In this document: one piece after another, positions 24,756 to 35,344 of the stretch
Numbering within the stretch: position 1 is the stretch's first letter
Layout of the letters: the number at the start of each line of letters is the position of its first letter
NCBI GenBank assembly: GCA_024235955.1
Contig: JACKLJ010000002.1
Location: forward strand, 682,001 to 746,000
DNA length: 64,000 nt
Direction of reading: 5' to 3'
From: Burkholderiaceae bacterium
GTDB lineage: Bacteria; Pseudomonadota; Gammaproteobacteria; Burkholderiales; Burkholderiaceae_C
Program-made: the position numbers and the translations under genes
Notes under the pieces: model-generated
Database searches by the model: none
What the model saw: only the letters and a program-made list of their open reading frames with translations
What the model was told of the DNA's origin: nothing

Positions 24756-25148
24756 ATGTCCGTAAAACCCAGTCTGGCCCCTGCCGCCCAGGTGCTGGCC
24801 TCGCGCGAGGCCCAAAGCATGCTGAGCGAGGTCGACGGCCTGACCGCCGTGGTGGTCGCCACCGTGGACGGCTTCGACGTGGCCTCGGCCATGAAAGCCG
24901 GCGACGCGGCGCGCGTGGCGGCCATGGCGAGTTCCATCTCGGCCATCAGCTCGGTCGTGGCGCAGGAGGCCAGCCTGGGCCGCAACAAGTGCGTCACCAT
25001 CGACACCGAGAGCGGCTTCGCGGTGGTGTACAGCGTGCACCGCAGCGACGCCGAACTGGTGATCAACGTGATCGCCAATGGCAACGCGATCCTGGGGCAG
25101 GTGGCTTACCGCACCGCCCAGTTCGCCCGCACCCTGGCCGACGCATGA
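24756..25148 (+). CDS. Roadblock/LC7-domain protein 1
   Basis: Protein of 130 residues from the ATG at 24756 (GGAGA upstream), all one roadblock/LC7 fold. Landmarks are LSEVDGLTAVVVATVDGFDVASAM (first hairpin), the helix AARVAAMASSISAISSVVAQEA and the closing strands NKCVTIDTESGFAVVYSVHRSDAELVINVIA. Proteins of this superfamily bind small GTPases and can act as GTPase-activating or exchange partners; MglB is the best-known bacterial example. One base after the GTPase stop; overlaps the next gene by ATGA. Confidence 0.88.
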   Translation: MSVKPSLAPAAQVLASREAQSMLSEVDGLTAVVVATVDGFDVASAMKAGDAARVAAMASSISAISSVVAQEASLGRNKCVTIDTESGFAVVYSVHRSDAELVINVIANGNAILGQVAYRTAQFARTLADA

Positions 25149-25510
25149 AAGCCCAAGCATTGCGCAACGCGCTGGAAGCCATGGCCGGCATGCCGGGCCT
25201 GGAAGGCTGTGCGCTGGTGGAAATCGAAGCCGGCATGGTCTGGCACCACGCCGGCCATATCGAAGGCGTGCAGACCTTCGCCGAAGCCGCCAGCGACTAC
25301 TGGCGCCTCTACAACCGCCTCGCCCACCAGTTCAAGGACCTGGGTGATCTGCGGGCTTCCGTGATGATGCATGCCCACGGCCGCATCACCCTGCTGCCCT
25401 GCGGCAAGGGCATGTTGCTGGTCACCCTGACGCGCCAGAAGTCCGACATCGACTGGACACTCTGGCAAGAGAAAACCAGGGAGCTCGCCACGCTGGTGGA
25501 CGCGCTCTAG
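25145..25510 (+). CDS. Roadblock-like protein 2 (divergent)
   Basis: 121 residues. Weak but credible roadblock-like layout: MPGLEGCALVEIEAGMVWHHAG (hairpin), EAASDYWRLYNRLAHQF (helix), then ASVMMHAHGRITLLPCGKGMLLVTLTRQKSDID (three strands) and a C-terminal helix. The same alpha/beta order as its neighbours, with little residue identity, suggests a diverged paralogue. It starts inside the preceding stop (ATGA), so the two products are made together and may form a heterodimer. Confidence 0.75.
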   Translation: MKAQALRNALEAMAGMPGLEGCALVEIEAGMVWHHAGHIEGVQTFAEAASDYWRLYNRLAHQFKDLGDLRASVMMHAHGRITLLPCGKGMLLVTLTRQKSDIDWTLWQEKTRELATLVDAL

Positions 25511-25613
25511 CCCGACCCTCATTCCAGTTTCCCGCAAGGCCGCGTTGGCGTGGCGTGGCTTTGCTATTGCCTTTTCACGCAAGAACCACTGACTACCAAC
25601 AGGAAGGAATCCC

Positions 25614-25973
25614 GTGGCAACGATCAAGCAAACTCTCGACGAACTGATGACCCTGGACGGCGCCATGTGCGCGGCCGTGGTGGACTCGGCCAGCGGCATG
25701 ATGCTGGGCTCCATCGGCTCTGGCGTGGACCTGGAAGTGGCCGCCGCCGGCAACACCGAGGTGATCCGCTCGAAGATGAAGACCATGCGCTCGCTGGGCC
25801 TGAACGACGTGATCGAGGACATCCTGATCACCCTGGGCAAGCAGTACCACATCCTGCGCCCCTCGGCGCGCAAGGATGGCGTGTTCGTGTACTACGTGCT
25901 GGACAAGCAGCGCGCCAACCTGGCCATGGCCCGCCGCAAGGTGCAGGACGTGGACAAGGAAATGAGCTTCTGA
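25614..25973 (+). CDS. Roadblock-like protein 3
   Basis: 119 residues from a GTG start with AAGGAAT upstream. Opening helix LDELMTL, hairpin GAMCAAVVDSASGMMLGSIG, a central helix AAAGNTEVIRSKMKTMRSLG, and strands IEDILITLGKQYHILRPSARKDGVFVYYVLDK match the roadblock/LC7 plan. It follows the second roadblock-like gene by 103 bases and ends at a terminator, so it probably closes this transcription unit or has its own leader. Confidence 0.82.
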   Translation: MATIKQTLDELMTLDGAMCAAVVDSASGMMLGSIGSGVDLEVAAAGNTEVIRSKMKTMRSLGLNDVIEDILITLGKQYHILRPSARKDGVFVYYVLDKQRANLAMARRKVQDVDKEMSF

Positions 25974-26023
25974 TCGACGCGCACGACGGCCGGGCTTGAC
26001 CGCCAGGCCGCTGCCGAAACGAC

Positions 26024-26050
26024 AACCGCGCCCGAGGGCGCGGTTTTTTC
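26024..26050 (+). terminator. Terminator of the GTPase/roadblock set
   Basis: Stem AACCGCGCCC / GGGCGCGGTT with loop GA and a following run of T. Confidence 0.85.
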
Positions 26051-26078
26051 TTGGGCGATCGTCAGGGGATCCGCTATG

Positions 26079-26132
26079 GATTGGAGAGCTGGCGGCGCCC
26101 GACGTTGGCCGACTGGAGGCCTATTTTCTACA
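26079..26132 (+). repeat. Repeat A, copy 9 (degenerate)
   Basis: AGAGCTGGCGGCGCCCGACG followed by GACTGGAGGCCTATTTTC: the right half is good, the core is worn. Lies in the 267-bp gap before the FAD oxidoreductase gene. Confidence 0.55.
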
Positions 26133-26240
26133 GAACACCAGCCGTTGATGGCTCAACCAGCGCGTGCCGGCATCCGCCCCGACCGCGGCGCCGGACGCCC
26201 TGCCTGCCGGCGCCTCGCGCCACCGTGTAGAGTTCGCGCC

Positions 26241-27302
26241 ATGATCGCCATCCCTGCACGTTCCACGCGCCGTTTCGCCGTCGTCGGCGCCGGCATAGCC
26301 GGTCTGGCCTGTGCCCGCACTTTGGCACAGGCCGGCCATGCCGTCACGGTATTCGAGGCCGAGGCCACTGTGGGCGGCCGCATGGCCACCCGGGCATCGC
26401 CGTTCGGCGATTTCGACGTTGGCGCCCAATACTTCACCGTGCGCGACGCGCGCTTCGCCCGGGTGCTGGAGGCCACCGCAGCCGACATCACCCGCCGCTG
26501 GAGCGCCAACGCCGTGCGTGTGCTGGACCCAGAGGGCCGCGTGATCGAAGCCGCCCTGCCGGCGCGCGAGCCGCACTGGGTGGCGATGCCCACCATGCGC
26601 GCGCTGCCCGAGCGCTGGGCTGCGCCGTTGGTGGCCTCCGGCCAGTTGCTGCTGGATACGCGCGTCACGGCCCTGCAACCCGATGTACTCGGCACAGCGC
26701 GCTGGCAGCTGCACACCGAAGGCGCCGCGGGCGCCACCCACGTGCACGCCGGCTTCGACGCCGTCATGCTCGCGCTGCCCGCATGGCAGGCGAGAACCCT
26801 GCTCTCGTTGTCGGAGCAGACCAAGGCACTGGCCACACCGCTGGCAGGCGTCGAGGTCGCCCCGTGCTGGACACTGGCAGTAGCTTTTCCCAATGCCATG
26901 CAACCCGGGCTGCAGACCCTGGGGCCGCAATGGAACGCGGCGCGCAGCACCCACCACCGCGCAGCCTGGCTGGCGCGGGAATCGTCCAAGCCTGGCCGTT
27001 CGGGTATCGAGCGCTGGACCATCCAGGCCAGCGCCATGTGGTCGCAGGAACATGCGCAGGACGATGCGGAACGCGTGATTGCCAAGCTGCTGAAGGCGTT
27101 TGCCGAAGTCACTGGCATCCGTGCCACGCCGGCCTGGGTGGAGGCCGTGCTGTGGCGGCAGGCGCAGGCCATCAAGCCCCTGGGGCGATCCCACGTGTGG
27201 GATGCCGGCCGGCAACTCGGTCTCTGCGGCGACTGGTGCCTCGGCCACCGCGTCGAAGACGCTTTCCTGTCCGGGCTCGAACTGGCCTTGCAGGCGGCCT
27301 GA
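26241..27302 (+). CDS. NAD(P)/FAD-dependent oxidoreductase, COG3380/renalase-like
   Basis: Soluble flavoprotein of 353 residues from the ATG at 26241. The N-terminal dinucleotide fold is textbook: FAVVGAGIAGLACARTLAQAGHAVTVFEAEATVGGRMATR (about residues 12-50), then DVGAQYFTVRD. The C-terminal GLCGDWCLGHRVEDAFLSGLELA is the FAD-contacting end, where the Asp in GDW contacts the ribityl chain. The middle is the substrate cap. The pattern fits the bacterial renalase-like group, whose bacterial members may oxidise dihydronicotinamide isomers; the substrate here is not proven. Starts 34 bases before gluQRS ends the pair. Confidence 0.85.
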   Translation: MIAIPARSTRRFAVVGAGIAGLACARTLAQAGHAVTVFEAEATVGGRMATRASPFGDFDVGAQYFTVRDARFARVLEATAADITRRWSANAVRVLDPEGRVIEAALPAREPHWVAMPTMRALPERWAAPLVASGQLLLDTRVTALQPDVLGTARWQLHTEGAAGATHVHAGFDAVMLALPAWQARTLLSLSEQTKALATPLAGVEVAPCWTLAVAFPNAMQPGLQTLGPQWNAARSTHHRAAWLARESSKPGRSGIERWTIQASAMWSQEHAQDDAERVIAKLLKAFAEVTGIRATPAWVEAVLWRQAQAIKPLGRSHVWDAGRQLGLCGDWCLGHRVEDAFLSGLELALQAA

Positions 27303-27335
27303 GCGCGCGCTCCAGGCGCCCCAGGAACGCCTGCC

Positions 27336-28295
27336 ATGCCCTACGTCGGCCGCTTCGCACCGTCACCCACGGGGCCCTTGCATGCCGGCTCACTGGTGGC
27401 GGCGCTGGCCAGTTGGCTGGACGCCCGGGCCCAGGGCGGCCGCTGGCTGGTGCGCATCGAAGACGTGGACACGCCACGCTGCGTACCCGGCGCCGACCGG
27501 CTGATCCTGGACCAGCTGGCCCGTTGCGGGCTCGTACCGGACGAACCGCCGCTATGGCAGTCGCAACGCGGTGCGCTTTATCAGCACGCACTCGACCAGT
27601 TGGTTGACGCGGGCCTGGCCTATCCCTGCGCCTGTTCGCGCAGGGACATCGAACAGGCCCAGGCAGAGCGCGGCATGGCGCGCGTCCGTGGCGCCGAACT
27701 GCCCTACCCCGGCACCTGCCGCCCGGAGAACGGCGGCCTGCGTGGCAGACCAGCGCGGGCCTGGCGTCTGCGCACCGATTTCTTTGAACCAAATTGGCCG
27801 GCGAACCATGAAATACGGGCGCAGGCAGCTCCTCATTCCGTAGCAATCTCAGGATCAGTGGTGCATTGGACCGACCGCCGGCTCGGCCCACAACAGCAGG
27901 ATGTGGCTGAAACCGTGGGCGACTTCGTGCTCAGGCGCGCCGACGGCCTGTGGGCCTACCAATTGGCCGTCGTGGTGGACGACGCTGCGCAAGGCGTCAC
28001 CCACGTCGTCCGCGGAGAGGATTTGGCCGACAACACGCCGCGCCAGATCCTGCTGCAACGCGCACTCGGCCTTCCGACACCCAGCTACCTCCACACCCCG
28101 CTGGTGCTGGCAGCCGATGGCGAGAAGCTCAGCAAGCAGAACGGGGCCGAGGCGCTGCCGCTGCACGACCCGCTGCAAGCCCTCACCGCCGCAGCTGCAC
28201 GACTCGGGTTGCCCGCGCCGATGACCGAAGCAACTGTGCCCGAAGCCTTGATAGCATGGACCAGCGCCTGGTCAGTCGCTTGGCCCATGCGTTGA
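27336..28295 (+). CDS. gluQ: Glutamyl-Q tRNA(Asp) synthetase
   Basis: Truncated GluRS paralogue that charges glutamate onto the queuosine of tRNA(Asp). 319 residues with the class I signature GRFAPSPTGPLHAGSLVAALASW (HIGH-like), IEDVDTPR, a zinc site YPCACSRR ... YPGTC, WTDRRLGPQQQDVAETVGDFVLRRADGLWAYQLAVVVDD and the KMSKS-like EKLSKQ. Residues about 149-170 (FFEPNWPANHEIRAQAAPH) correspond to an inverted repeat A copy, in frame, in a surface region before the domain with WTDRRLG. Catalytic motifs are intact, so the protein is probably functional. Follows the FAD oxidoreductase gene at 34 bases. Confidence 0.92.
   Translation: MPYVGRFAPSPTGPLHAGSLVAALASWLDARAQGGRWLVRIEDVDTPRCVPGADRLILDQLARCGLVPDEPPLWQSQRGALYQHALDQLVDAGLAYPCACSRRDIEQAQAERGMARVRGAELPYPGTCRPENGGLRGRPARAWRLRTDFFEPNWPANHEIRAQAAPHSVAISGSVVHWTDRRLGPQQQDVAETVGDFVLRRADGLWAYQLAVVVDDAAQGVTHVVRGEDLADNTPRQILLQRALGLPTPSYLHTPLVLAADGEKLSKQNGAEALPLHDPLQALTAAAARLGLPAPMTEATVPEALIAWTSAWSVAWPMR
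27779..27846 (-). repeat. Repeat A, copy 10, inside gluQRS
   Basis: Plus-strand AATTGGCCGG, CGGGCGCAGGCAGCTCCTC: an inverted copy translated as part of gluQRS (residues about 149-170), in frame. Confidence 0.75.
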
Positions 28296-28344
28296 AGCTC
28301 GAACGCCAACCAGCAAGTCCGACAGGCCACTAATCGCACCAAGA

Positions 28345-28379
28345 AAAATCCCCGTTACCTATGAAGGTGACGGGGATTC
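28345..28379 (-). terminator. Terminator of tRNA-Lys
   Basis: Read on the minus strand: AATCCCCGTCACC, loop, GGTAACGGGGATTTTTCTT. Stem with a T run directly after the tRNA 3' end. Confidence 0.8.
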
Positions 28380-28390
28380 ATGCAGTACTC

Positions 28391-28466
28391 TGGTAGGTCG
28401 TGCAGGATTCGAACCTGCGACCAACGGATTAAAAGTCCGCTGCTCTACCAACTGAGCTAACGACCC
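28391..28466 (-). tRNA. tRNA-Lys (anticodon TTT)
   Basis: Minus strand, 76 nt with encoded CCA. Starts GGGTCGTTAGCTCAG; anticodon loop CTTTTAA; T-arm GGTTCGAATCC; acceptor stem GGGTCGT / ACGACCT with a G-T end pair, A discriminator, then CCA. Confidence 0.95.
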
Positions 28467-28490
28467 ATGCCATGAACTGGCAAGCCTTGC

Positions 28491-28496
28491 ATTATA
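28491..28496 (-). promoter_or_regulatory. -10 box for tRNA-Lys
   Basis: Perfect TATAAT on the minus strand, 24 bases before the tRNA 5' end; no good -35 box is seen at 16-18 bases. Confidence 0.55.
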
Positions 28497-28504
28497 GCGT
28501 CGTT

Positions 28505-29281
28505 TCAGGCCTTCCCGACCAACTGGTTCATCACATAGCCGGCTGCGCACAGCCCGAAGCTGGCGGTCACCACCGCGGCGGAACCGTAGCCATGGCAGTT
28601 CAGCGTGCCATCCATCTCCGCCGCGCAACTGGCATCGGGCAGATGCACCGGTTCGCGACTGAACACGGTCCTCAGGCCGATGCGGCGGCCGGCGGCCGGG
28701 GCCAGGCGTAGCCTGCGCAACTGGTAGCGCAGTTTGGCCAGCAACGGATCGTGGGTCACGTCCGCGAGGTCCGCCAGTTCCGTTCGCTCTGGGTGCCGCT
28801 TGCCGCCCGCGGCGCCCGACAGCACACAGGGCACACCCGATCGCAGTGCCCAGGTGGCCAGCGCCTGCTTGGCCGCCATCTGATCGCAGGCATCGATCAC
28901 CGCGTCAACGGGTTCCGGCAACAAGGCCGGCCAGTTGTCGGGATCGACGAACTCCTCGACGCCGTGGACATGGCACGACGGGTTGATCTGCTCAATGCGC
29001 TGCGCCATCGCCTCGACCTTGGCCTGCCCCACGGTATGGCTCAAGGCATGCACCTGGCGGTTGATGTTGGATTCGGCCACATGGTCCAGATCGATCAAGG
29101 TCAAGCACCCCACGCCGCTGCGCGCCAGGGCCTCCGCCGCCCAGGAGCCCACGCCGCCGATGCCGACCACGGCCACGTGCGCTGAACGCAGGCGTTCAGC
29201 ACCTGCCGCGCCGTACAGGCGCTCCAGTCCGCCGAAACGGCGCGCCAGATCCACATTCGCATCGGGCAGGACTTGGTTCAT
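28505..29281 (-). CDS. tcdA: tRNA threonylcarbamoyladenosine dehydratase
   Basis: E1-like (ThiF/MoeB fold) enzyme that cyclises t6A37 to ct6A in tRNAs using ATP. 258 residues with the nucleotide-binding HVAVVGIGGVGSWAAEALARSG, the acidic LIDLDHVAESNINRQVHAL, VDAVIDACDQMAAKQALATWA and the C-terminal GTLNCHGYGSAAVVTASFGLCAAG. In E. coli it works with the CsdA-CsdE sulfur carrier system. Its ATG overlaps the stop of the yeeE-family gene by four bases, coupling it to a sulfur transporter. Confidence 0.93.
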   Translation of the reverse strand: MNQVLPDANVDLARRFGGLERLYGAAGAERLRSAHVAVVGIGGVGSWAAEALARSGVGCLTLIDLDHVAESNINRQVHALSHTVGQAKVEAMAQRIEQINPSCHVHGVEEFVDPDNWPALLPEPVDAVIDACDQMAAKQALATWALRSGVPCVLSGAAGGKRHPERTELADLADVTHDPLLAKLRYQLRRLRLAPAAGRRIGLRTVFSREPVHLPDASCAAEMDGTLNCHGYGSAAVVTASFGLCAAGYVMNQLVGKA

Positions 29282-30396
29282 ACGTCGCGTGACAAACGCC
29301 AGTACTGATACTTGAGCGCGAGCACGGCTCCGGCGATGATGCTGGCCACCGCCGTGAAACTCGTCAGGCTCAGGGTGGAGATGCCACTCAAGCCTTGCCC
29401 GATGGTGCAGCCCAGCGCGGTCACGCCGCCGATGCCCATCAGGGTGCCTCCGATCAGGTGGTTGGCCAGATCCTCCGTTGTCTTGAAGCCGTCCCAGCGG
29501 AAGCGGCGCGTGAACAAGGCGTGCGCCGCCGCCCCGACCAGCACGCCGAACACCGAGACGACGGCAATGCTGAGCCGCTGGTTAGCGTCGCTGAAGAACA
29601 TCAGCCAGTCGATGGTATAGGCCATGGGCGAGGTGAAGGTCAGCGCCTCCATGCGACCGGTGCGACTGGCCAGGTACGCAGGCTCCAGCGTGGCAGGGTG
29701 CTCAGCGACGTAGCCCAGGTGGCCGCTGACCCACCACATGGCCACGATGATGGATCCGACGCCAAAGCCAGCCAGCAGGTTGCGCCCTTGCCAGAAATCG
29801 CGCCGGTACAGGGCCCAACCGATCAGCGCCAGCCCGAGCACCGCGCCACAGATCAGCAGCGCCATGGGTGGTGACCAACCCAACCCCGTTCCCAACAGAT
29901 TGCCGACATTGGCCGAGCCGTCGAACTCGGTGAAGACGCGATCGACGGTCCTGTCCCGCCACACCGCCGTGATCCCTCGCAGGGTCGCGTAGGAAGAGAT
30001 CGCCATCGCCAGAAAGGCGACAAAAGCCTTGAGGCTGCCAGCGCCCATGCGTACCAGCAGCTTGCTGCCGCAACCCGACGCCAGCACCATGCCAAACCCG
30101 AACAGCAAGCCACCGACCATGGCGGACAGCCACATCCAGCGCGGGCTGGCGTATACGGCGTCCTGCGCACGGATGGCACCCCACGCTGCCAGCGCGCCGA
30201 AACCGATCATCGCCACCCCAGCCGCCAGGGCCCACTGGCGCATGCGGTCCCAATGGCCCATGTTCAGCGCGTCGGAGATGGCACCCATGGTGCAGAAGTT
30301 GGTGCGATGGACAATGGCGCCGAGCAAGGCCGACAACGCAAACGTGGCCAGCAGCACGAGGGATGTCAGGCGCGCAATGTCTTCTGGCGTGGGCAT
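29278..30396 (-). CDS. YeeE/YedE-family (TsuA-like) sulfur-compound transporter
   Basis: Inner-membrane protein of 372 residues with about nine to ten helices, in two pseudo-repeated halves. The family cysteines are at the expected spots: HRTNFCTMGA near residue 32, VLASGCGSKLLVRMGAG near 105 and GGVTALGCTIGQGLSG near 335; in TsuA these line the thiosulfate path. I start it at MPTPEDI (30396), a typical length; the upstream in-frame sequence looks non-coding. It overlaps tcdA by four bases. Likely imports thiosulfate or a related sulfur compound; specificity is inference. Confidence 0.85.
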   Translation of the reverse strand: MPTPEDIARLTSLVLLATFALSALLGAIVHRTNFCTMGAISDALNMGHWDRMRQWALAAGVAMIGFGALAAWGAIRAQDAVYASPRWMWLSAMVGGLLFGFGMVLASGCGSKLLVRMGAGSLKAFVAFLAMAISSYATLRGITAVWRDRTVDRVFTEFDGSANVGNLLGTGLGWSPPMALLICGAVLGLALIGWALYRRDFWQGRNLLAGFGVGSIIVAMWWVSGHLGYVAEHPATLEPAYLASRTGRMEALTFTSPMAYTIDWLMFFSDANQRLSIAVVSVFGVLVGAAAHALFTRRFRWDGFKTTEDLANHLIGGTLMGIGGVTALGCTIGQGLSGISTLSLTSFTAVASIIAGAVLALKYQYWRLSRDV

Positions 30397-30439
30397 GATG
30401 GAGCGAATTCTAAGAAGCGTGCGTTGGAAACGGAGACTC

Positions 30440-32509
30440 TCACGAGCTGACCGCTGGCGTGACCGGGCCCCGTGAGCGCGCCCACCACGACATCGCAAGG
30501 ATGACCACCACCGCGGCCGGCACGCCAAACACCCCTGCCGACACCGGCTGGATCACCAGCAACTGTCGCAGCCACCCGGCCGTCGGAACCCAGCCGCGGG
30601 CGTGGGCATAGCCGGCCACCATGAAGGCGAGCGACACCACGGCCCCTGTCACCATGCCAGCGACCACGGCTGGCCCGCTGGTACGTCTCCAGAAGATGCC
30701 AAGCACCAGCGGCGCGAAAAAGATCGACGCCGCCAGCGAGAAAGCCGCCGTCACCAGCGCCAGGATTTCCGCTGGCTTGAAGGCCGCCACGGCAGCCGCC
30801 AGCATGGCGGTGGCGAGCAACGCGAACTTGGAGAACACCACCTGGCTGCTGGGGTCCTTGGCCAGCACCCGCGTGCCGGCCAGCGAATCGTGCACCAGGG
30901 CGTTGCTGATGGTCAGCAGCAGGCTGTCGGCGGTCGACAGCGCGGCCGCCAGGCCACCAGCGGCCACCAGGCCCGAAATCGCATAGGGCAAGCCACCAAG
31001 TTCCGGCGTGGTGAGCATGATGACGTCGGGGCCGAGCCGGATCTCGCCGAACTGCACCACGCCGTCGGCGTTCATGTCGGTCACCGACACCAGCGACGAA
31101 TCCAGCCACGACCACTGCGCGATCCACGGTGGCAGCTTGTCGAAGGGCAGCCCCACGAGGGTGGTCATCACTTCGTACTTGACCAGCACCGCCAGCGCCG
31201 GCGTGCTCAGGTAGAGCAAGGCAATGAAGAACAGCGACCAGGCCACCGAATTGCGTGTCTCGGCCACGCTGGACGTGGTGTAGAAGCGCGTCAGCAGGTG
31301 CGGCAGCGAAGCCGTGCCCAGCATCAGGCAGAACATCAGCGCCATGAAGTTGAGGCGGGCATTCTCGAAGGTCGCGCGATCGCCCGGCGTCCCATGTGGG
31401 TCGCCCTCGTAGGCCTGGCCATGGCGCGGCAGGCCACCCAGCGGCGCGCCGCGCTCCAGCGCCTCGTCACGCGCGCGCGTCCAGCGCAGCACGGCCGCCT
31501 CCTCGTCGCGCGGAAGCGCTGCCAGCTCGCGCCGCGCCAGCATCACCAGGGAAATATCGACACCCTGGGCCTTGAGCATGCGCACGCGCTCTTCCAGGCG
31601 GGCGCGGTCGCGTTCCAGCGCCTCGGCTGGATCGCGCAGGCGTTCGGTATATTCCCGGGCCTGGCGCCGGTAGGCGGCGCGCACCTCTTCCTCGGCGGGC
31701 GAGTTCAGCAGCTGATCTTCCAGCGCCGCGATCTTGGGCAGTTGCGTGCCATACACCACGGGCGCGACCGGAGAACCGAGTTGTTTGTAGGCCAGCCAGG
31801 AGACGGGGATCAGGAACGCCATCAGCAGCACCAGGTACTGCGCCACCTGTGTCCAGGTGACTGCGCGCATGCCTCCCAGAAAGGAACACAGCAGCACGCC
31901 GCCCAGACCCAGCAGGATGCCGATCTCGAACTGCACCCCCGTCAGCCGCGACGCGATCAGTCCTACGCCGTAGATCTGAGCGACCACGTAAATGAAGGAA
32001 CAGACCACCGCGCCCAGCGCGGCGATGAGGCGCGGCCAGCGGCCTCCGAAGCGCTCGGCAAAGAAGTCCGGCACCGTGTAGAGGTTCATGGCGCGAAGCC
32101 GCGGCGCGATGAGCAAAGCCACCAGGCAGAACCCTCCAGTCCATCCGAGCACATAAGCCAGGCCGCCCGCCTGACTGGCGGTGCCGGAAAAGCCTTGCAG
32201 ATAGAGCGCGCCAGACAGGCTGAGAAACGACGCCGCGCTCATCCAGTCTGCCGCCGTCGCCATGCCGTTGTAGAACGCAGGGATGCGGCGGCCGGCGACA
32301 TAGAACTCGTCTGGATCGGTGGTGCGGCCGTAGATGCCGATCACGGCATAGGCCATTACGGACAGGAACAGGAACACCGGGCCGATCCAGGCGCGTGACA
32401 GGCCAGCGCGCTCGGCGCCGATCATCAAGGCCAGAAACAGCAGCAACCCCAGCACGAACAGCGCGACCGCCCGATGCACGCGCCAGCCGGGCCACGAGGG
32501 GCGACTCAC
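30440..32509 (-). CDS. Sodium:solute symporter, VC_2705 type, with coiled loop and EF-hand-like segment
   Basis: Inner-membrane solute:sodium symporter of about 689 residues, LeuT-type fold of the SSS family (acetate/monocarboxylate-type relatives). Features: YAVIGIYGRTTDPDEFYVAGRRIPAFYNGMATAADWMSAASFLSLSG, GGLAYVLGWTGG, and the later GLVAAGGLAAALSTADSLLLTISNALVHD. Between about residues 255 and 375 there is a hydrophilic, coiled-coil-prone insert (EEEVRAAYRRQAREYTERL). Residues 478-489 read DMNADGVVQFGE, a perfect EF-hand-like loop. Start GTG at 32509 overlaps the DUF4212 stop (GTGA), with AGGGG upstream. Works with the small DUF4212 subunit. Confidence 0.9.
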   Translation of the reverse strand: MSRPSWPGWRVHRAVALFVLGLLLFLALMIGAERAGLSRAWIGPVFLFLSVMAYAVIGIYGRTTDPDEFYVAGRRIPAFYNGMATAADWMSAASFLSLSGALYLQGFSGTASQAGGLAYVLGWTGGFCLVALLIAPRLRAMNLYTVPDFFAERFGGRWPRLIAALGAVVCSFIYVVAQIYGVGLIASRLTGVQFEIGILLGLGGVLLCSFLGGMRAVTWTQVAQYLVLLMAFLIPVSWLAYKQLGSPVAPVVYGTQLPKIAALEDQLLNSPAEEEVRAAYRRQAREYTERLRDPAEALERDRARLEERVRMLKAQGVDISLVMLARRELAALPRDEEAAVLRWTRARDEALERGAPLGGLPRHGQAYEGDPHGTPGDRATFENARLNFMALMFCLMLGTASLPHLLTRFYTTSSVAETRNSVAWSLFFIALLYLSTPALAVLVKYEVMTTLVGLPFDKLPPWIAQWSWLDSSLVSVTDMNADGVVQFGEIRLGPDVIMLTTPELGGLPYAISGLVAAGGLAAALSTADSLLLTISNALVHDSLAGTRVLAKDPSSQVVFSKFALLATAMLAAAVAAFKPAEILALVTAAFSLAASIFFAPLVLGIFWRRTSGPAVVAGMVTGAVVSLAFMVAGYAHARGWVPTAGWLRQLLVIQPVSAGVFGVPAAVVVILAMSWWARSRGPVTPAVSS

Positions 32510-32747
32510 CGGTCGTTCCCCTGGTCCGCACGCTGGCGCTCGCAGCGGTTCATCGCCCACGCATAGACCACGACGACAAGCAGGAAAACCAGCACACTGC
32601 CCTGTGCGGCCAGCCAGAAGTTCAGCGGCCAGCCAGCCACCGTGGCGCTCAGGTCACGCGCAAACCAGGCCACCCCGAACGACGCCGCGGCCCAAATGAG
32701 CAGCAAGGCGGTGCACAGCACCGCCTGCCACGTTCGGCAACGCTCGG

Positions 32748-32769
<22 letters not shown>
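32506..32769 (-). CDS. DUF4212 small subunit of the sodium:solute symporter
   Basis: 87 residues with two transmembrane helices (LLLIWAAASFGVAWFARDL and GSVLVFLLVVVVYAWAMNR) joined by the family signature GWPLNFWLAAQGS. Proteins of this family (sodium/substrate symporter small subunit) nearly always sit next to a VC_2705-type symporter, as here; the two genes overlap by four bases. GTG start at 32769, reading 22 bases into the ppsA 3' end. Its role is probably stabilising the symporter. Confidence 0.88.
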
Positions 32770-35138
<2,369 letters not shown>

Positions 35139-35344
35139 GGGAAAGCTCCAGAGTTTGAAAACCTGTGCGCGAACCGCTCGCTGGCGCCGCGTGGGCAGCG
35201 CGCCTGACGGCAGGTGCAGGCGGACGGCATGTTGTTCTGGCTTGTGGGCCGCCCGCGAACCCGGCGGGTGCGAATTCGCATAATGGGCATGATTGTATTG
35301 ACGCCGGCCCCGCCTCACCCGGGCTGGCCCTTCCGAGCCGCACC

